From contig OZ020517.1 in assembly GCA_963971425.1 (NCBI GenBank), positions 15,962,904 to 16,026,903 on the forward strand: a stretch of DNA of 64,000 nucleotides, written 5' to 3'. Numbering within the stretch: position 1 is the first letter of the stretch; every line of letters begins with the position of its first letter. This DNA is from Bryoerythrophyllum caledonicum. Lineage: Eukaryota > Streptophyta > Bryopsida > Pottiales > Pottiaceae. Both the position numbers and the translations under genes were made by a program. Positions 31,798 through 44,342 of this stretch are shown one piece after another. Under the pieces are notes generated by a model. The model saw only the letters and a list, made by a program, of their open reading frames with translations, ran no database searches and was not told the DNA's origin.

Positions 31798-34084
31798 GTT
31801 TGCTTTCTCTACCTGCATATGGGCTACAGGCTTTTGCTGATCGGACTCCGGCTTCCTCTTCTTCAACTCTTTGCAATCTGCTGCAATTGGTCTGCTAACT
31901 GCTTGTTGAGTTCTTTCTTCTCTTCTAGAGGCTCACTGCGGCTCGCCTTCCACTCTTGGTGACATGCTCTCTGCGCACCCGCGGTCTATCGCCTCCTCTC
32001 TGCGCGCACCGACTTTTGTTGCTTACACACTTCGGCTTCAGCTCCTTATAGGCTTCCGCTCACGATCTGTAGGCTCCAAATCTGGGGTTGCGGTGTCATT
32101 TGGGTTCGGGTCTTCAAGTTACAATTGTGGATGTATGAGGCGAGTTGATCTTCTTCCTGATTTTAGGTAGGGTTTTTGTTGGCAAGTACTTGGATCGAGT
32201 CTTCGTACGAATCAGTTCCGTGCTTGAGTGGTAAGTTTTTCTCGCTCGACACTGCCTATCTTTTGCTTGTATGCGCTTTGGATGGGAAGCAATTTCTAAC
32301 TTGGGCACTCCATCACTTGTTGTCTATAGGTGTTATGTTATCTCCGAGGAGCATGCCAATGTCAATTGAGTAAAAGTCAATTTACAAGCAAGCCAGATAA
32401 AAGTCAGCAAATTTTCAAAAGAGGAAGTAGGTTGCTCTTCACTGGCGAGGAGAGTCCAAGCTAGTGGTGAGAATGGCAACTCTCTCTTCCTCTGGTGCTT
32501 CGCATCTTCTTGCAGGTTCCTGACTCTTACATGGACTGAGCAAATGACGCGTTGTTTCCACAGCGTAGGGAGTGGGTGTCTGCATAGTAGAACAAAGTAA
32601 GAGGGTTTGAGAGTGAGGTGAAGGTGTGATACATACCTTGTGTTGTGTTAGTGTTTGATGGATGTTGTGGTCGATGAATGTCTTTGTTTTTGGGGGTTTA
32701 GGCGTTTAGAGTTGGCTTCTTTAGAAAGCCGTTTGATTGCAGCTTGTCGATTGTGATGACTCGGATGGAGGTTTAGATCTTGCTCCTTAGTGGGTTCGTC
32801 ATTTTTGGGATTGTTGTGGCGGCTAGGGTATAGTCCGTGTGGTTGCAATTGGCCATAATTTCTTGTGTGTTGCATGTCCTTGGTAGTAGCCTCGGTCATT
32901 TTGAAGTTCTTGCCATTTCTTAGTCATGATTTGCGAACAGGGGAGGAAGGAGACGGCGGGGTGGTGAGGTTACATACCTCGATGTGTACGTACCTGATTC
33001 TTATTCAATGTCCTGAGATCTTGTCTACTTCTTGATGTTGGTGTGTTTGGTACTATGAGTGGTGCTGACGTTGTAGTGGTCGCGGTGTAGAGCCTTTCAA
33101 GGTCTGGAGCTTGGAGGCTTGCGCTTCCTTCACTGCTAATTTTGGTGGATTCTTATGTTTTGTCGTTGTTCATATTTTGACTCATGACAGTTGTGCCGAT
33201 GATTCCTCTGTTGATTGTTGTCCAACAGGGGGAGATTGTAGTCGTTTCTGGTGACAAGAGATTGAGAGAATATGATGAAATTAGGCAAGAAGTTAGAGTA
33301 CTTACTTTGGCCGAAGGGGATGATGTGGCGTCGTGTTTTAAGCTCTGTGTCGTGCATTCAGTGACAATTGAGTTGGTTTTGGTATTTTGATGTTGGTGTG
33401 GTGCTAATGGCGTAGATGTCTTCGGAGTGTGCGTTGATGTCCGGGCGACCTTCCATGGATGGTGTCGCTTCATATACTGTCACTTGTACGCTTGTTCTAG
33501 TCTTGCCATGTTGTTGCTTCTATGCAGCTATTGTCATGGGGATTAAGCATGAACTACAATTACAACAATCAGTAGTGTATATCTACCATTGTTGCAAAAG
33601 TAATGTTGAAGCATTCAAAGGTACAAAATACAAATGTGTAACTTAGCTGGACTTGGAGATTGTTAGTCCTTGGCATTGGTCTCATTTGCATTGTAGGCGG
33701 TAAATGTTCTTCATGTACAGGTGCTTGAATCCTAGTTGAGGAGGTGATAGGTGTGTGGTGTTTCTAACTGTGTTGTGGTATCCAGATCTAGATCTGATTG
33801 TTCAAGGATTGACATGGGTAATGCAGGATTAGAGGTAGATCTGGGCCAACACAAAGCCCCACTTCATATCTACTCTCCCATACCAGTGCTAGATCTTTGA
33901 AGCCCATACAAACTTGTGCCAATAGATCTAAATCTTACAATCCCTTCTAACATTCTACACACCATAGAAACACCATTCAGCAACAAAAGAGGTACACACT
34001 GAGATTTGCAATAAGGCCCAACAACCCTCATTGCCTTGTGCTTTGTGTTTACGCCTAACACCCAAATCCCTTTCCACCAGGTTT
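31798..34084. other. 2.3-kb stretch without recognised gene
   Basis: The sequence has a T/G-rich plus strand with open frames under 110 codons and no recognised motif. GGGGGAGATTGTAG at about 33229 looks like the purine tract found near the end of some retroelements, but no paired terminal repeats were found. I therefore call nothing here. Confidence 0.45.
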
Positions 34085-34939
34085 TGCGGAGCTACTCCTT
34101 TTTCATCTAAACATTCCACTAGAGGTGTAGCATATTCAAAACAAGTGTGCAAGATGTGGAGGTTCCAAATTTGCCAATTCGCATTTTATTTTATTTTGAA
34201 CTTAACATGTTTAAAAATGACAATCCAAACAATAAATAAAAAGGTTATTACCACGCATTGTTGGCAGAAAAATAAAAAGTGAAAAACATGAAGTTCTCTA
34301 GGTTTTATGTAGAAAAGAAGAATTTTTTCTAGTACCTTGTCCGACAATGTGTGAAAATGTTTGACTTGGATAAAATTATATTTTTACACTAAAGACAAGA
34401 ATTTTTTGATATGTTCAAAGAAGGTTCTATTTTCTATAACATGCAATTAAGCAATTATGCACTTGGTCATTTAAAAGTGCACTTAGGAACCACGACGGCC
34501 ATGGCGCACCAAAAATCCCACATTTGAAATTTTCTTGTCAATTTTGAAAAAAAATTAGAGTTCTTGGATCAATATTGTGTGCAATTAAAAATGTCAATTT
34601 AACAAGATGTTAAATTGTTTTTTCAACAAATTTTTAGTGGAACGTCGTTGAACTTTGATAAATGTCTATTTAATATCATTGTACAAAATTTTGTGAATAG
34701 CTTATAAGGATTGTAATGTAGAAAATATGCAATCATCCAAACAGAATTGCCAATTGATATGAAGAAATTCCACATGGTGCATGATACATAAGAAGAAGAC
34801 AAAAAAATGAAGGTATTTATACATGCACTTAGTGATGTAATTAATCAATAGTAAAAACTTATAGCATTTATTATTTACATAGTGTGCCTACACTATACAT
34901 TATATTTAAAGTAGTACTAAAATTCCACTCTTTATATGT

Positions 34940-35750
34940 ATAGCGGGAAGAGAGTAGGAAATGAGAGGAGGGGTACGGGAGAGGAAAGAGGCTCCGAGTT
35001 TAGGATTGGTGGTGTTAGGTTGAGGATGGCCGCGGGCTTAGGGTTTTAGGGGTTTAGGATTCTGCGGATTTGGGGCAACGGCATCAAGTTTAGGACTCTA
35101 GGGGTGTGCGCACGCACACCTGTATGGAGGTGAGAGGGGAGAAGTATGAGGGAGGGAGTGTGAGCGGTAGCGGATTAGGGTTCTTTAGGGGTGGAGTCGC
35201 GGCGAGATTTAGGACTCTATGGATGTGTGTGCGCACACTCGTACGGAAGAGGTGAAAGGGGACTGTGTGAGGGGAGGAGGTGTGAGCGGAGAGAGGGTGT
35301 AAGCTACGGTGTAGGGTTTGAGGTGGGGAGAGAGGGCTTGAGCGGCAGAGGGGAGAGGCTATGAGTGGCGGAGGAAAGAGGCTGTGAGCGGGGAGAGGGA
35401 TGAGCGGCAATGTAGGGTTTGAGGTGGGGAGGGAGGGTTTGAGCGACGGCGGGAGAGGGTGTAGGGTTTGAATTGGAGGGAGAGGGCTTGAGCGGCAACA
35501 TGGAGAGGGTTAGAGCAGTGGCAAGGAGAGGAGAGAGGGTTTGAGCGGCTGTGGGGAGGGCTGTCAGCTGTGTGGAGAGGAATGAGGGTTTGAGCGGCCG
35601 CGGGAAGAGTGTGTGAGTGGTGGAAGAGAAGAGTTTGAGCGGTGGAGAAACATTGGAAGGAGACCTGCAGCTCAACACCGCCCAAAACCACAACCGCCAG
35701 AACCTCCAGGGTGTATGCGCGCACACCCCGCACACACATATCCGCCCTAG
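34940..35750 (+). repeat. G-rich irregular tandem repeats in the non-autonomous element
   Basis: Many copies of GGTTTGAGCGGC-like words are separated by GGGGAGAG runs, and purines dominate the plus strand. Three segments centre on alternating GTGTGCGCACGCACAC-type sequence (about 35103, 35225, 35705). The proline/serine-rich open frames on the minus strand are artefacts of this composition. Confidence 0.75.
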
Positions 35751-36279
35751 ATTTAAATTAATAATAAATAAAAATATAGAAAATTAATGCTCGTAGGCGA
35801 GAGGCCCCCAAGTTCTCCGCGGGCTTCGCAAGGCGAAGCCAAGAAGAGCTAGGAAATTTCAACCTAGTTCCCTTGGTCACCCATCCGAGTCCTATTCCTT
35901 CACCATCCCGCTTAACTTGAAGGGTACTCAACTACCTCCAACCGGCTTCTACTAGCCTTGGTGATGTTCAAGGCTTGGAAGTTAATATTTTTACACTTAA
36001 TGTTTTGTTTCACAAATGGTTTGTTGCACTCACATCAAGGTATGGTATTTCATTATATGATAGTACAAATATGTAAAAAACAATGAATCACCAAAGTATT
36101 GGAAGTGATACACAACTAATATTGTCTTATGTTTCTAGATGTATGTATAGATTTTAAGTACATGAACAATGTCGTTTCCAAAAAAACCAAAAACCAATTT
36201 AGTAATCATGTATTATACATAAGTTCAAAACAATAGTTATCATATATTTTGCATATTATTCACGTACGTACACATATAT

Positions 36280-36330
36280 AACGCAATATGTAACGCAACA
36301 TGTAACGCAACATGTAACGCAACATGTAAC
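36280..36330 (+). repeat. tandem repeat of GTAACGCAACAT, about 4 copies
   Basis: Four 12-bp units (GTAACGCAACAT with slight variation) lie about 140 bp inside the right terminus of the 2.0-kb element. Subterminal repeats of this kind are often transposase-binding sites in other DNA transposons; a role here is inference. Confidence 0.75.
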
Positions 36331-36729
36331 ACAACAAACACAAAAAATTAATACAAAAGAGTTAGTAAGATTTTAGCATTTAAAAAAAAATTGGGTAAAA
36401 AATCTTCTAGTTTTTGAGTGCCAATTAGTGCACTTGGCCAAGTGCATAATTGCTTACATGCGTGTTCTATATGTATGAAAAATCTCAATGTCAATAGAAG
36501 CTTCAAGAAAACGTTTTAGAGCTACCAAGAGTCCCCAATTTGATTTTGAAGGCTAATTACTTTCATATTATGAATCCAAAAATATATTTTTTAAGTATTC
36601 CACAAAGATATTATTAAGGACAATCTAGTCTAAAAAATTCAAAAGGAAAAGATTTTTTTTGAATTTTAGGTGCTTGTTCAAAATGAGAAACATTTTCCCA
36701 TGGTTGAATGGGCTCTTAGGAGTGAAATC

Positions 36730-37620
36730 ATAGTGGCGGCTTGCACACAGAAGGGGGATGTGGACAAAATCTGGCCTTTATTTTTATGCCGGAGGGGGCC
36801 CTATTTAAACTAAGGTGGGACTTGCAACAGTAATTTGAAGCAACATGTCCCAAATTTTGCAAAAATCAAAAAAATAAAATTGGACGTCTACAGTTTAAAA
36901 AAGTGCCAGAAAAATGAGGCCTACCGTGGTCCATCTTTTGTGCCATCCGTCACTACGATTTAAAGAGATGCAAGAAAAAATAGTCAAAGATAGCACAATT
37001 GTAAGAACTATTGTTTTTCATGCACATGCAACCTTAAGAACATCTGCACAGTAGAGAATGCAGTCAAGTACATGATGTGGGGCCGGCAAAGCTTTGCAAC
37101 CACTCTCCGCACCGTGACCATGCCATATGCCTACTCCATTATTACAAGTTCTTTCTTCCTCGAATCCCAAATTTCAAGCACCCCAAATTTTGGTAGTATG
37201 ACCAACAATCACCAAAGGATATCCTGCATTTGCAAATGTCTGGTGGGATACCATGCTTGGGTGTAAATGTTCTAGTTACGGTGGGGAGGTTTAGAGAAGT
37301 TTCATGGCACTTTTTGCATTTGGCGTGGAGGTTGGTGCAACGAGAGCGGCTCCTCTAAACCCTATCATAGCTCAACGGGTAACATCCACTCGAGTATAAT
37401 TTGGGTTTCCCGTTTTAGTCAATCCAAACTTCCTTCAAGAGTTCATCGATTTTTCTAATAAAATAATCAAAATCTCAGAAGATCTAGGAGCGTTAGACCT
37501 AAATGGATGATTTCAATGGGGCAAGTGAAAATGGCCGTTTTTTCTCAATTGAAAGTGGTTGTCGCTCTTCCTCTCTCCCTCTCTCTTGTAGTCCAGTGGT
37601 TTGTAATTTCCAAAGTTAAC
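36730..37620. other. spacer without recognised gene
   Basis: A short stretch near 37450-37500 (AATAAAATAATCAAAATCT) matches the interior of the MITE at 57773, so a worn relative of that MITE may be present. No coding signal was seen. Confidence 0.4.
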
Positions 37621-38880
37621 CGAAATTAACCTTAAGCGAGCCCACCTAACCAGATCGTTTCCAGGGATTTTCATCGTGTGTCAAATTTTTTAAATCAAAG
37701 AACAATACATACTCAATACCTCAGAACACCCGGAAAGATGGCTTCCCCGGTACCTTGGTGACTGGTATCAATAACCACAAATGTTTAATTTAAACCCTGT
37801 TGACCATCTGAGTAGTTTTCTGATAAGTTTTTACAGTGCCCAGAAAGTCACTACCTTTCGTTCTCGCAATCCAGAGGCCACAATTTCCACAACCTAACAC
37901 TACACCATAAATGAGTTTAAAGGTTGCAATTAGTTCACCAGCCCTCACAATTTACCGGAAACAGTCCCGGTAACAATCCGAAAAACAATTCTAGTAAATT
38001 GGTCACACAAAGCCGGATTCCAACTACAACCACACCCAATGAATCAAACAAGGAAGATACAAGAATCACAACAATCTAGTGCTAAGTAATTCTCATCAGC
38101 AAGACAACTTTCCACGGAGATCAAGGGATCTCATCCACTGTAAGGGTAGAAAATCAGGAATACTCCAGACTCAAGCTTAGCCGAGATCTCTCCCCATGTA
38201 CTAAGAGGGGAGATGTCACCCTTCCTCCCCACCAATCCAAACACTTCCTACTTAAGGGATGCTATCATAAATAGCAGTGGGCTTCCCGGATCCCATCCAA
38301 TAAGCAACTCTACCCGGTCCAACCGGTCTAGGCTTTGAAATAGATCCTGGATCTTACTCCACCATCTAGCCTGGATATCCTACTCCATCCGGAAGCCTTA
38401 GCTTACACTCAACCACATAGCATTCAAAAGACACAACCTTGCACATCCTAGCAAAGATCCATTGAGAGGACTCAACTCTCTCCCTCTATACTTATACAAA
38501 CTCAACAATAATTCTAGACACAAGCAAAGCAACAAAGAGAAGAATACTTAAAACAAGAGCCCAAGGCTCCTTAAGTACACAAAGGCCATTAGCTACCCTC
38601 AAAAAACTAGGTTCACCAAAGGTGGGAAATGGCATCTAGATCCTAGAATTGAGGGTTGCCTAGTCACAGGCAAATTACCGATTAGACCTCTAGAAGACTC
38701 CCGGTCCAAGACCAGTAAAAACATACTTTAACAATAATAGGTAGCCGAAGAATTCACTCAAGTGGTAGTAACCGGGTGCACAATGGGGCCCCATCGACAT
38801 CACTACTTCCACCCTAGCGTTAATCTACCGCACCTAGCAACATTCTATCAACGGATAGAATAAATCCACAATAACATTTA
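37621..38880. other. non-coding DNA downstream of the minus-strand tract
   Basis: Composition differs from the AT-rich surroundings, with many ACCGG/CCGGT words spread through 37.7-38.8 kb. I found no terminal repeats or gene. It probably belongs to the same large unit as 38889-40399. Confidence 0.35.
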
Positions 38881-38888
38881 ACATAGGC

Positions 38889-40399
38889 TCATCTGGAAGA
38901 CCCATCCGGAAGAATGAAATTATCTTCCGGTAGATCCATGGGAGGATTGGCCGGAAGATTGGAAGTATCTACTAGTATATTGTTAAGAGGATCCACCGAA
39001 ATGTTGGAAACCTCAACCGATAGATTTACGGATAGGTTGAGAGTATCTACCGATACATGGAAAGTATCCACCAAATCAACAAGCATAGCTACTATAGACT
39101 CAACCAGAGAATCCGTTTGTGACGGAGAAGGATCAACCGGTTCCTTCCCGGGAGGATTGACCGGGAGACCCCGATGTCTGTTATAGACTTTCACACCCCG
39201 CTCCTTGGAAGATGGAAAATCTGCTCAACTTATTGGACAAGGGGGTGGATCATCATCTTCCGAAGAAAGAGAACTGGTAGAGGTGAATCTTCTCTTCTTT
39301 CGAGTTGGGCTCCAGTCTTGCATCCGTATTGTGGCACTCGTATGTCCAGCGAGCAGCTTGGTTAGTGCCACCATCTTCTCCTATGCTTTGACCTTCGTGT
39401 CTAGGTGCTCCTTCTGAGATATCCGGAGATCCCTCCTCACTTTGATTAACTGTCCCGAGACCTCCCAGGCTGTAGTCAATATGTCTCCAATGTCTTGTTC
39501 TCCAAGCACCTTTTGTAGAGCCCTCTAAAGACTCTTTGCCTTCACAAACTCCATCTCCATCTGCTGGACATCCTGGGTCACATCCCGAGAGAACTTGGTC
39601 GTTTTCTCCACCAATGTGAGATTCTTGGATGGCTTGGGTGATGGTGGGTTTTCTTGGTAAGACCGAGATGACCTGCCATCGTTCCAGAGTGACCGAGATG
39701 ATGATGCCTCCTGCTGCTTTGCAGATAGCGCCAAACTTCCTTTAGTAAGTTGGGGAATGGCTCAGGTAGACTGGTTCTACGGAACCATCCCTTGCTTCTA
39801 AATCCTCCTTTCTTCCGGCTCTAGGCAACCACAGTGCTCATACAGATGCATGAGGTATGGAGTTAAGAAAGTCTTGGAACACCCACCTTGTTGGATTGCC
39901 CGAAGCTGCGGCACAAACGCTTCTTTCAACAAAAATCCCGAGTCCGGGAAAGAAACCTCGAAGAATGCATGTATATATGTTGTGGCTAGCCGCGCTGTGA
40001 TTCTCTCACGTCGGTTGGGATGGAAGATTGGATTTAAGAACTCAACCACCCTCTTCAACCGGTTATTCATAAACTGTTCACTACGGTAGCACTCCAATAC
40101 GTCGAAGAAGCTTAATAGGTGCTTAGCCAGCAATTCCCGGTTGACCCCGGGCTTCCATCCCTCCTCTTCTGCAAAAGAGTACACATTACACCATAATTCT
40201 CTAGTCCATGTCGGAGAATTAGCTTGGTAGACTCCTCGAGGTGTTCAGAGAGGTAGCAACTCTGCAGCTCCATATCCCTTCTAGAAGACCCAAGGTTTCT
40301 CGCATAATCCCCTGCAACCCATCCGGATGAGGTCTTCCTCCAATTGTCCTCCTTTCTTAGTCTCCTTCCTTGGTTCTGATCAATCTTGGAAAGCATCAA
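38889..40399 (-). pseudogene. unrecognised, broken coding-like tract on the minus strand
   Basis: Several open stretches on the minus strand have protein-like composition, notably 39798-40184 (128 codons: YSFAEEEGWKPGVN, HLLSFFDVLECYRSEQF, TPYLMHLYEHCG) and a Ser/Lys-rich stretch at 39525-39734. The tract is broken and no conserved enzyme motif is seen. It might be a worn retroelement protein or a decayed host gene; I cannot decide. The same CCGG-rich composition extends on both sides (about 37.7-41.6 kb), suggesting one large unit, but I found no paired terminal repeats. Confidence 0.4.
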
Positions 40400-40559
40400 T
40401 GTTACCGGTGGATCAATGTTACCGGTGGACTCATGTTGTCCGGGATGGACTTACTCCGGAATGTGCCTCTACTTTCACCAATCACCCTACTTGACTTATC
40501 ACAATTTCCGGTCCGGCCCGAAAAACACACAAGTATACCGAGCAACTGGTGTACTTTTC

Positions 40560-41640
40560 TATAGTACACTTTTCTAGATTAATGTGGATGTAGGCATCTC
40601 ACATATCTAGAATTACAACTAGACGAAACAAAATAACAAATGACCACTTAAGCGAAAGAGATGAATCATATGCTAGAAGAACAAGAGTTTTTGTAGATGG
40701 TTTTCTGGGAGACCGGAGAGACCGGAAAATGATGGAAAATTTAGGCAAGACTAAGAAAAGGGGAAGAATAGGGAGAACACAAAGACTACTTGCCACTAGC
40801 CCGGGAGTCGGGACAATGGAAAGGAAGAAAATAAATAAACAGAAAAGGGATAAACGCACAAGCAACAAGAATTCAAGACTCTAGGACGCACAAGGTCTAA
40901 GTAGAGTCTACCGGGAGACTTTCTTTAGACTGGAAAGAAGACAACCGGAATTCATCCTGAGGAAAGGAAAATGAGAGAAACAAGTGAAAGAAGAGAACTC
41001 ACAAACAAGAAAAATCCATCAATTGGCGAGAAGCACTTTGTTCACACTTCTTGCCACCTCCTTGTTGCACGCGCAACCTCCTCGCAATCGTAGTATAGTC
41101 TCTGAATCTTCTCGCTGTGGTCGTGAACCTCCTTGCACCGCTTCCACGCTTAGTAATCGCCACCTCCGTTATGTCTAAAATCCCTCCGCCACCCCTTTGA
41201 AAACCCTAGTTTGCAACTTCAAACCGTAGGCTTCTTCTACATGGTTGCAACTCTCTTTGAAACCTTCCTTCACGCGGTCGCGATTTCCTCTTCCTTGTTC
41301 GCGGCCTCCTCTTCTCTCCTCTTTCTTCCGTCCTCTCTTCGCCCTTATTTTCTTCTCCTCTCTTGTCCCTCCTCTCTCTCTTCGTTTAAGTTGCGGTCTC
41401 TTATTCTTCCCTGTTGGTCTGCTCAAGAGCCCGATACCCAGTACCCGGGCAGCCAAGACCCTGGCTGCCAGTACGTGGGCAATCTCCAGGCTTTTGCCCT
41501 GTACTTGGTTTTCCCGGGTTTCTTCCACGTGCCTGGGCGGTCACCGGATATGCGGTTGATATCCGGTACGCGATTGATATCTGGTACCCGGATTCTGCCG
41601 ATTTTTTTATTTTTCTTTTTCTTTTTCATTTTCCCCTTTT
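40560..41640. other. non-coding DNA upstream of the minus-strand tract
   Basis: It contains purine/pyrimidine-skewed segments (41270-41420 is CT-rich) and short direct repeats of GATATCCGGTAC-like words at 41545-41590. Open frames here follow the skewed composition. No gene is recognised. Confidence 0.4.
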
Positions 41641-41729
41641 AATCTTTTTTTTCATATAAAATTAAAGTCTTATTCTTTCAAATAAGAATTTAAGTTTTCA
41701 ACAAACAAATAAACTAGAAAGGACCTTGA

Positions 41730-41945
41730 GGTTTCACCTATGGACCAAGATACCAAAGGCGTCTAAGATGCCTACATGGCAACACTTTTTGGAGGTTTTG
41801 GTGCGAAAGGTTCAATACTCTCAAGGGAAGGTTGGGTTTCTATTTTCGTCCACGGTACCAAACTATGCCCTCCAAAACTCGGTACCTTGGGCATAGTTTG
41901 GTCCTTTGGTACCTTGGTACCTTGATCCATGTGTGAAACGCCTCT
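41730..41945. mobile_element. about 216-bp MITE related to the 61634 element
   Basis: The left end GAGGTTTCACCTATGGACC and the right end (inward reading GAGGCGTTTCACACATGG) form an imperfect inverted repeat of about 24 bp. The interior shares GCCTACATGGCAACAC and a TTTGGAGGTTTTGG block with the 61634-62399 and 57773-58334 elements. The target duplication is not clear. Confidence 0.6.
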
Positions 41946-42936
41946 CATCATTATCATTGAAATTGTTTTTGATCACTACGCGTCTCCTCCATATATGCAC
42001 ATTGCTTGTAGTGGCAATAGTGAGGACTTCCAGAATGAGTGACGAGTAGCTCCGTATTTCCTGGTGAGGAGGGTTCAAGGTGTTAGACAAATTTTGGCCC
42101 ACAAGACAGTAAGAGATGCTAGACCTTACTTGCAAGCCCACTTGTATGTGTCATTATTTGTTGAAAGGTGTCGTGAGTACATACATGTGTTGGGATGGAG
42201 CGTTGGAATAGACTCAGAGTGAATCTTGCAAGAAGGTTGTTAGATTTTGGCGGTTATGGTCTAGAAAGTAGATCTGCAGCGGGCCCTTGTGTTGGACTAG
42301 ATCAGTAACAACAGATCTACAACCTTCACCACAAGATCCAGATCTAAGATCTAGATCTGTACCGAGTGAAGTTACTCACACACTCTACACTTGAACGAGC
42401 CGAACCGGGTCACATTCAACAAGAGAAATGTTGCACAAGATCAAAGCGCTCAGCCAACAACTCCAACGACCAGATAATTCTTTCTCACCGCAAACTTGTT
42501 TATTAGTTATTTTCTATTTTTTCATTATGCGTTATCTTTCTTCTAACAAACAGGTACATCAAGAAGGCAAAACAAGATGCACATTGAGACTGCATCCTAG
42601 TTGCAAGTGCAAGAGCAATCAACAAATCAGTACACGGAGGCCCAAACTACTGCAGAAGAGTCACCATCTGCATCGACGATCTCGCCCTGCAGATGCACTG
42701 CTTCTTGCCCCCACCCTCATCACATGTTTGGTCATCGTGCATGCTTGCAATATTGAATTTATTGACATCAGTGTGCCGTATACTGTACCAATCTGCACAG
42801 TGGTCGCATGCACCTGCTGGGACAACCAGCATCAGTACAGGTCTCACCCAATCCACCGCACAGAGTGTCAAGCACATTGCCCATAGAAGTGACCAGGGAC
42901 GACTTCAGTTCTGGAACCTGCATACAAAGCAATCTC

Positions 42937-42990
42937 CACCGAATGAAAGACATCCACCGAATGCAAGACATCCACCGAATGCAAGGCTGT
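42937..42990 (+). repeat. three-copy 18-bp tandem repeat
   Basis: The unit is ATCCACCGAATGCAAGAC, three nearly identical copies in a row followed by a fourth degenerate one. It encodes a short Arg/His repeat in two frames, with no sign of selection. Confidence 0.8.
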
Positions 42991-44342
42991 TTCCACCAAA
43001 CGCAAGACACCTTCAACAATTGCTCGGATCGCGTCCAATGTTGCCTCAACACACGAAACAGATTACCAACCGCACACTGGCTGCAGTCAGACCGACGTGA
43101 ACAATGCTCTACACAAGACCAAGTGCAACATCGTGCAAGATCAATGGAAGAGCATACAGATCAAAAACAACACCGCTCAAGATCAAGGGAAAAAAGAGAA
43201 GATCGTCACATCTGCACCAAACATGAGATCCATTGGGCAAGAACATCCAGCCCTAAAGCGATACACACCAAGCAGAGAGCTGTTGATCTTCAAGCTGGAT
43301 CACGCCGCCGAAGCTGCAGCGAACAAGGTACGCTGGCGCTAGCCCATCCCCCTCTCAATTCAGAGCTCAAACTACAGACTTCAATCCCTCGTTGCAGTAA
43401 AGAAATACCAAGCCCAAGCCGAAGACGAGCACCTAGCGAAGCCCAAACCAAAGATCAACACTTTTCAATTACCAAGAGCCCTTGCCGACGTGACAACGTT
43501 CAGAGATTGCACGAAAACAAGAACGGAAAGAGCCCTTGCCGGAGGGACATCATCAAGAATTGCAGGAGCCTGCCAAAAAACTAGAATAGAGAGAAAACTA
43601 GACCCACCTCAAATCTCAAGCCCCAGGACCTGGAACTGACGCCAAAGTGCCCAAAACTGGAATTCATGCCGAACCATGCTGCGGCACCAACGGCAGTATC
43701 ATCCCCTCTCAAAATAGTGAACAACCAAAGGTTGAATCTCAACCACCGAAGAAGGATCGTCCGGCCGGGAGGATACTATGCAACACCAAACCCTAAACAG
43801 CCGTGCAGTCGGCCACCAGATCTCCAACGGGAGCTTGTAACCCTAGTCGGCTGCCACACTTAGAAACCCTCTCAGGCTAGCAACACAACCGCTCAACGTG
43901 CCTTCATACATCCCACCATCACACAAGAGGAGAAGTTCCTGAGAAGAGGAGATGTAGGCGGCATCAAGAAGAGGCGCCCTATCATTCGCTAGGGAATGCA
44001 CAAAAACGAACCAACTTTGCACGTCGCAAAATCGGTGAACCTCTCATTCTCCTCACCCTCTTTGCTCTGTGTCTTCTCTCTACGATCACCACATGTTGGT
44101 TTGCTTCTACTACCATTTCCTCCAGAGTCCTGCAGGTACAACCCTTGAGCAATACGTGGAAACTCTCAGCGACGTGTGAATCAGGAGAGAAAACACTCAG
44201 ACCTTGGTAAAGAAGGACATACTCCGCATACAACACAGCTTGGCAGAGACGAGGACTGCCTCGAACCTCAACACCTAGCGCCCAACGTTACACGCCAAGC
44301 AGAGAGTTGCTGCCTAGAGGGGTACCTGAGAAGAAGGCGCGA

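Larger units (their letters stand above)
34438..36466. mobile_element. 2.0-kb non-autonomous relative of the 12.3-kb transposon
   Basis: The ends are near-identical to the 31-bp TIR of the large element (AACATGCAATTAAGC at left and GCGTGTT at right, a few substitutions). CTAT is duplicated at 34434-34437 and 36467-36470. About 400 bp of the left end and part of the right end are homologous to the large element, but both genes are missing. The middle is G-rich repeats. It is an internally deleted derivative that would depend on the transposase of a full copy. Confidence 0.88.
34085..36728. mobile_element. TTAA-family element split by the 2.0-kb transposon
   Basis: Family landmarks run from GAGGTGTAGCATATTC (about 34121) through GTGTGAAAATGTTTGACTTGG to 34437. 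They then resume at 36467 with ATGTATGAAAAATCTC and end near 36720. Compared with the uninterrupted copies at 57200 and 60200, the family sequence continues straight across the insertion, with CTAT duplicated. The left TTAA end is missing. Confidence 0.75.

Noticed and set aside
33220-33245. Purine tract GGGGGAGATTGTAG like that before a retroelement terminal repeat
   Set aside because: No primer-binding site, no paired terminal repeats and no recognisable retroelement gene nearby.
35090-35739. Overlapping proline/serine-rich frames on the minus strand
   Set aside because: They are products of the G-rich tandem repeats in the 2.0-kb transposon and occur in several frames at once.
37370-37430. 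Possible tRNA or SINE A-box (TAGCTCAACGGG)
   Set aside because: No B-box or cloverleaf follows within the expected distance and there is no poly-A body or target duplication.
42808-43584. 258-codon open frame, Arg/Gln/Ser-rich
   Set aside because: Composition follows the C/A-rich plus strand, overlaps other long frames, spans an 18-bp tandem repeat and has no recognised domain.
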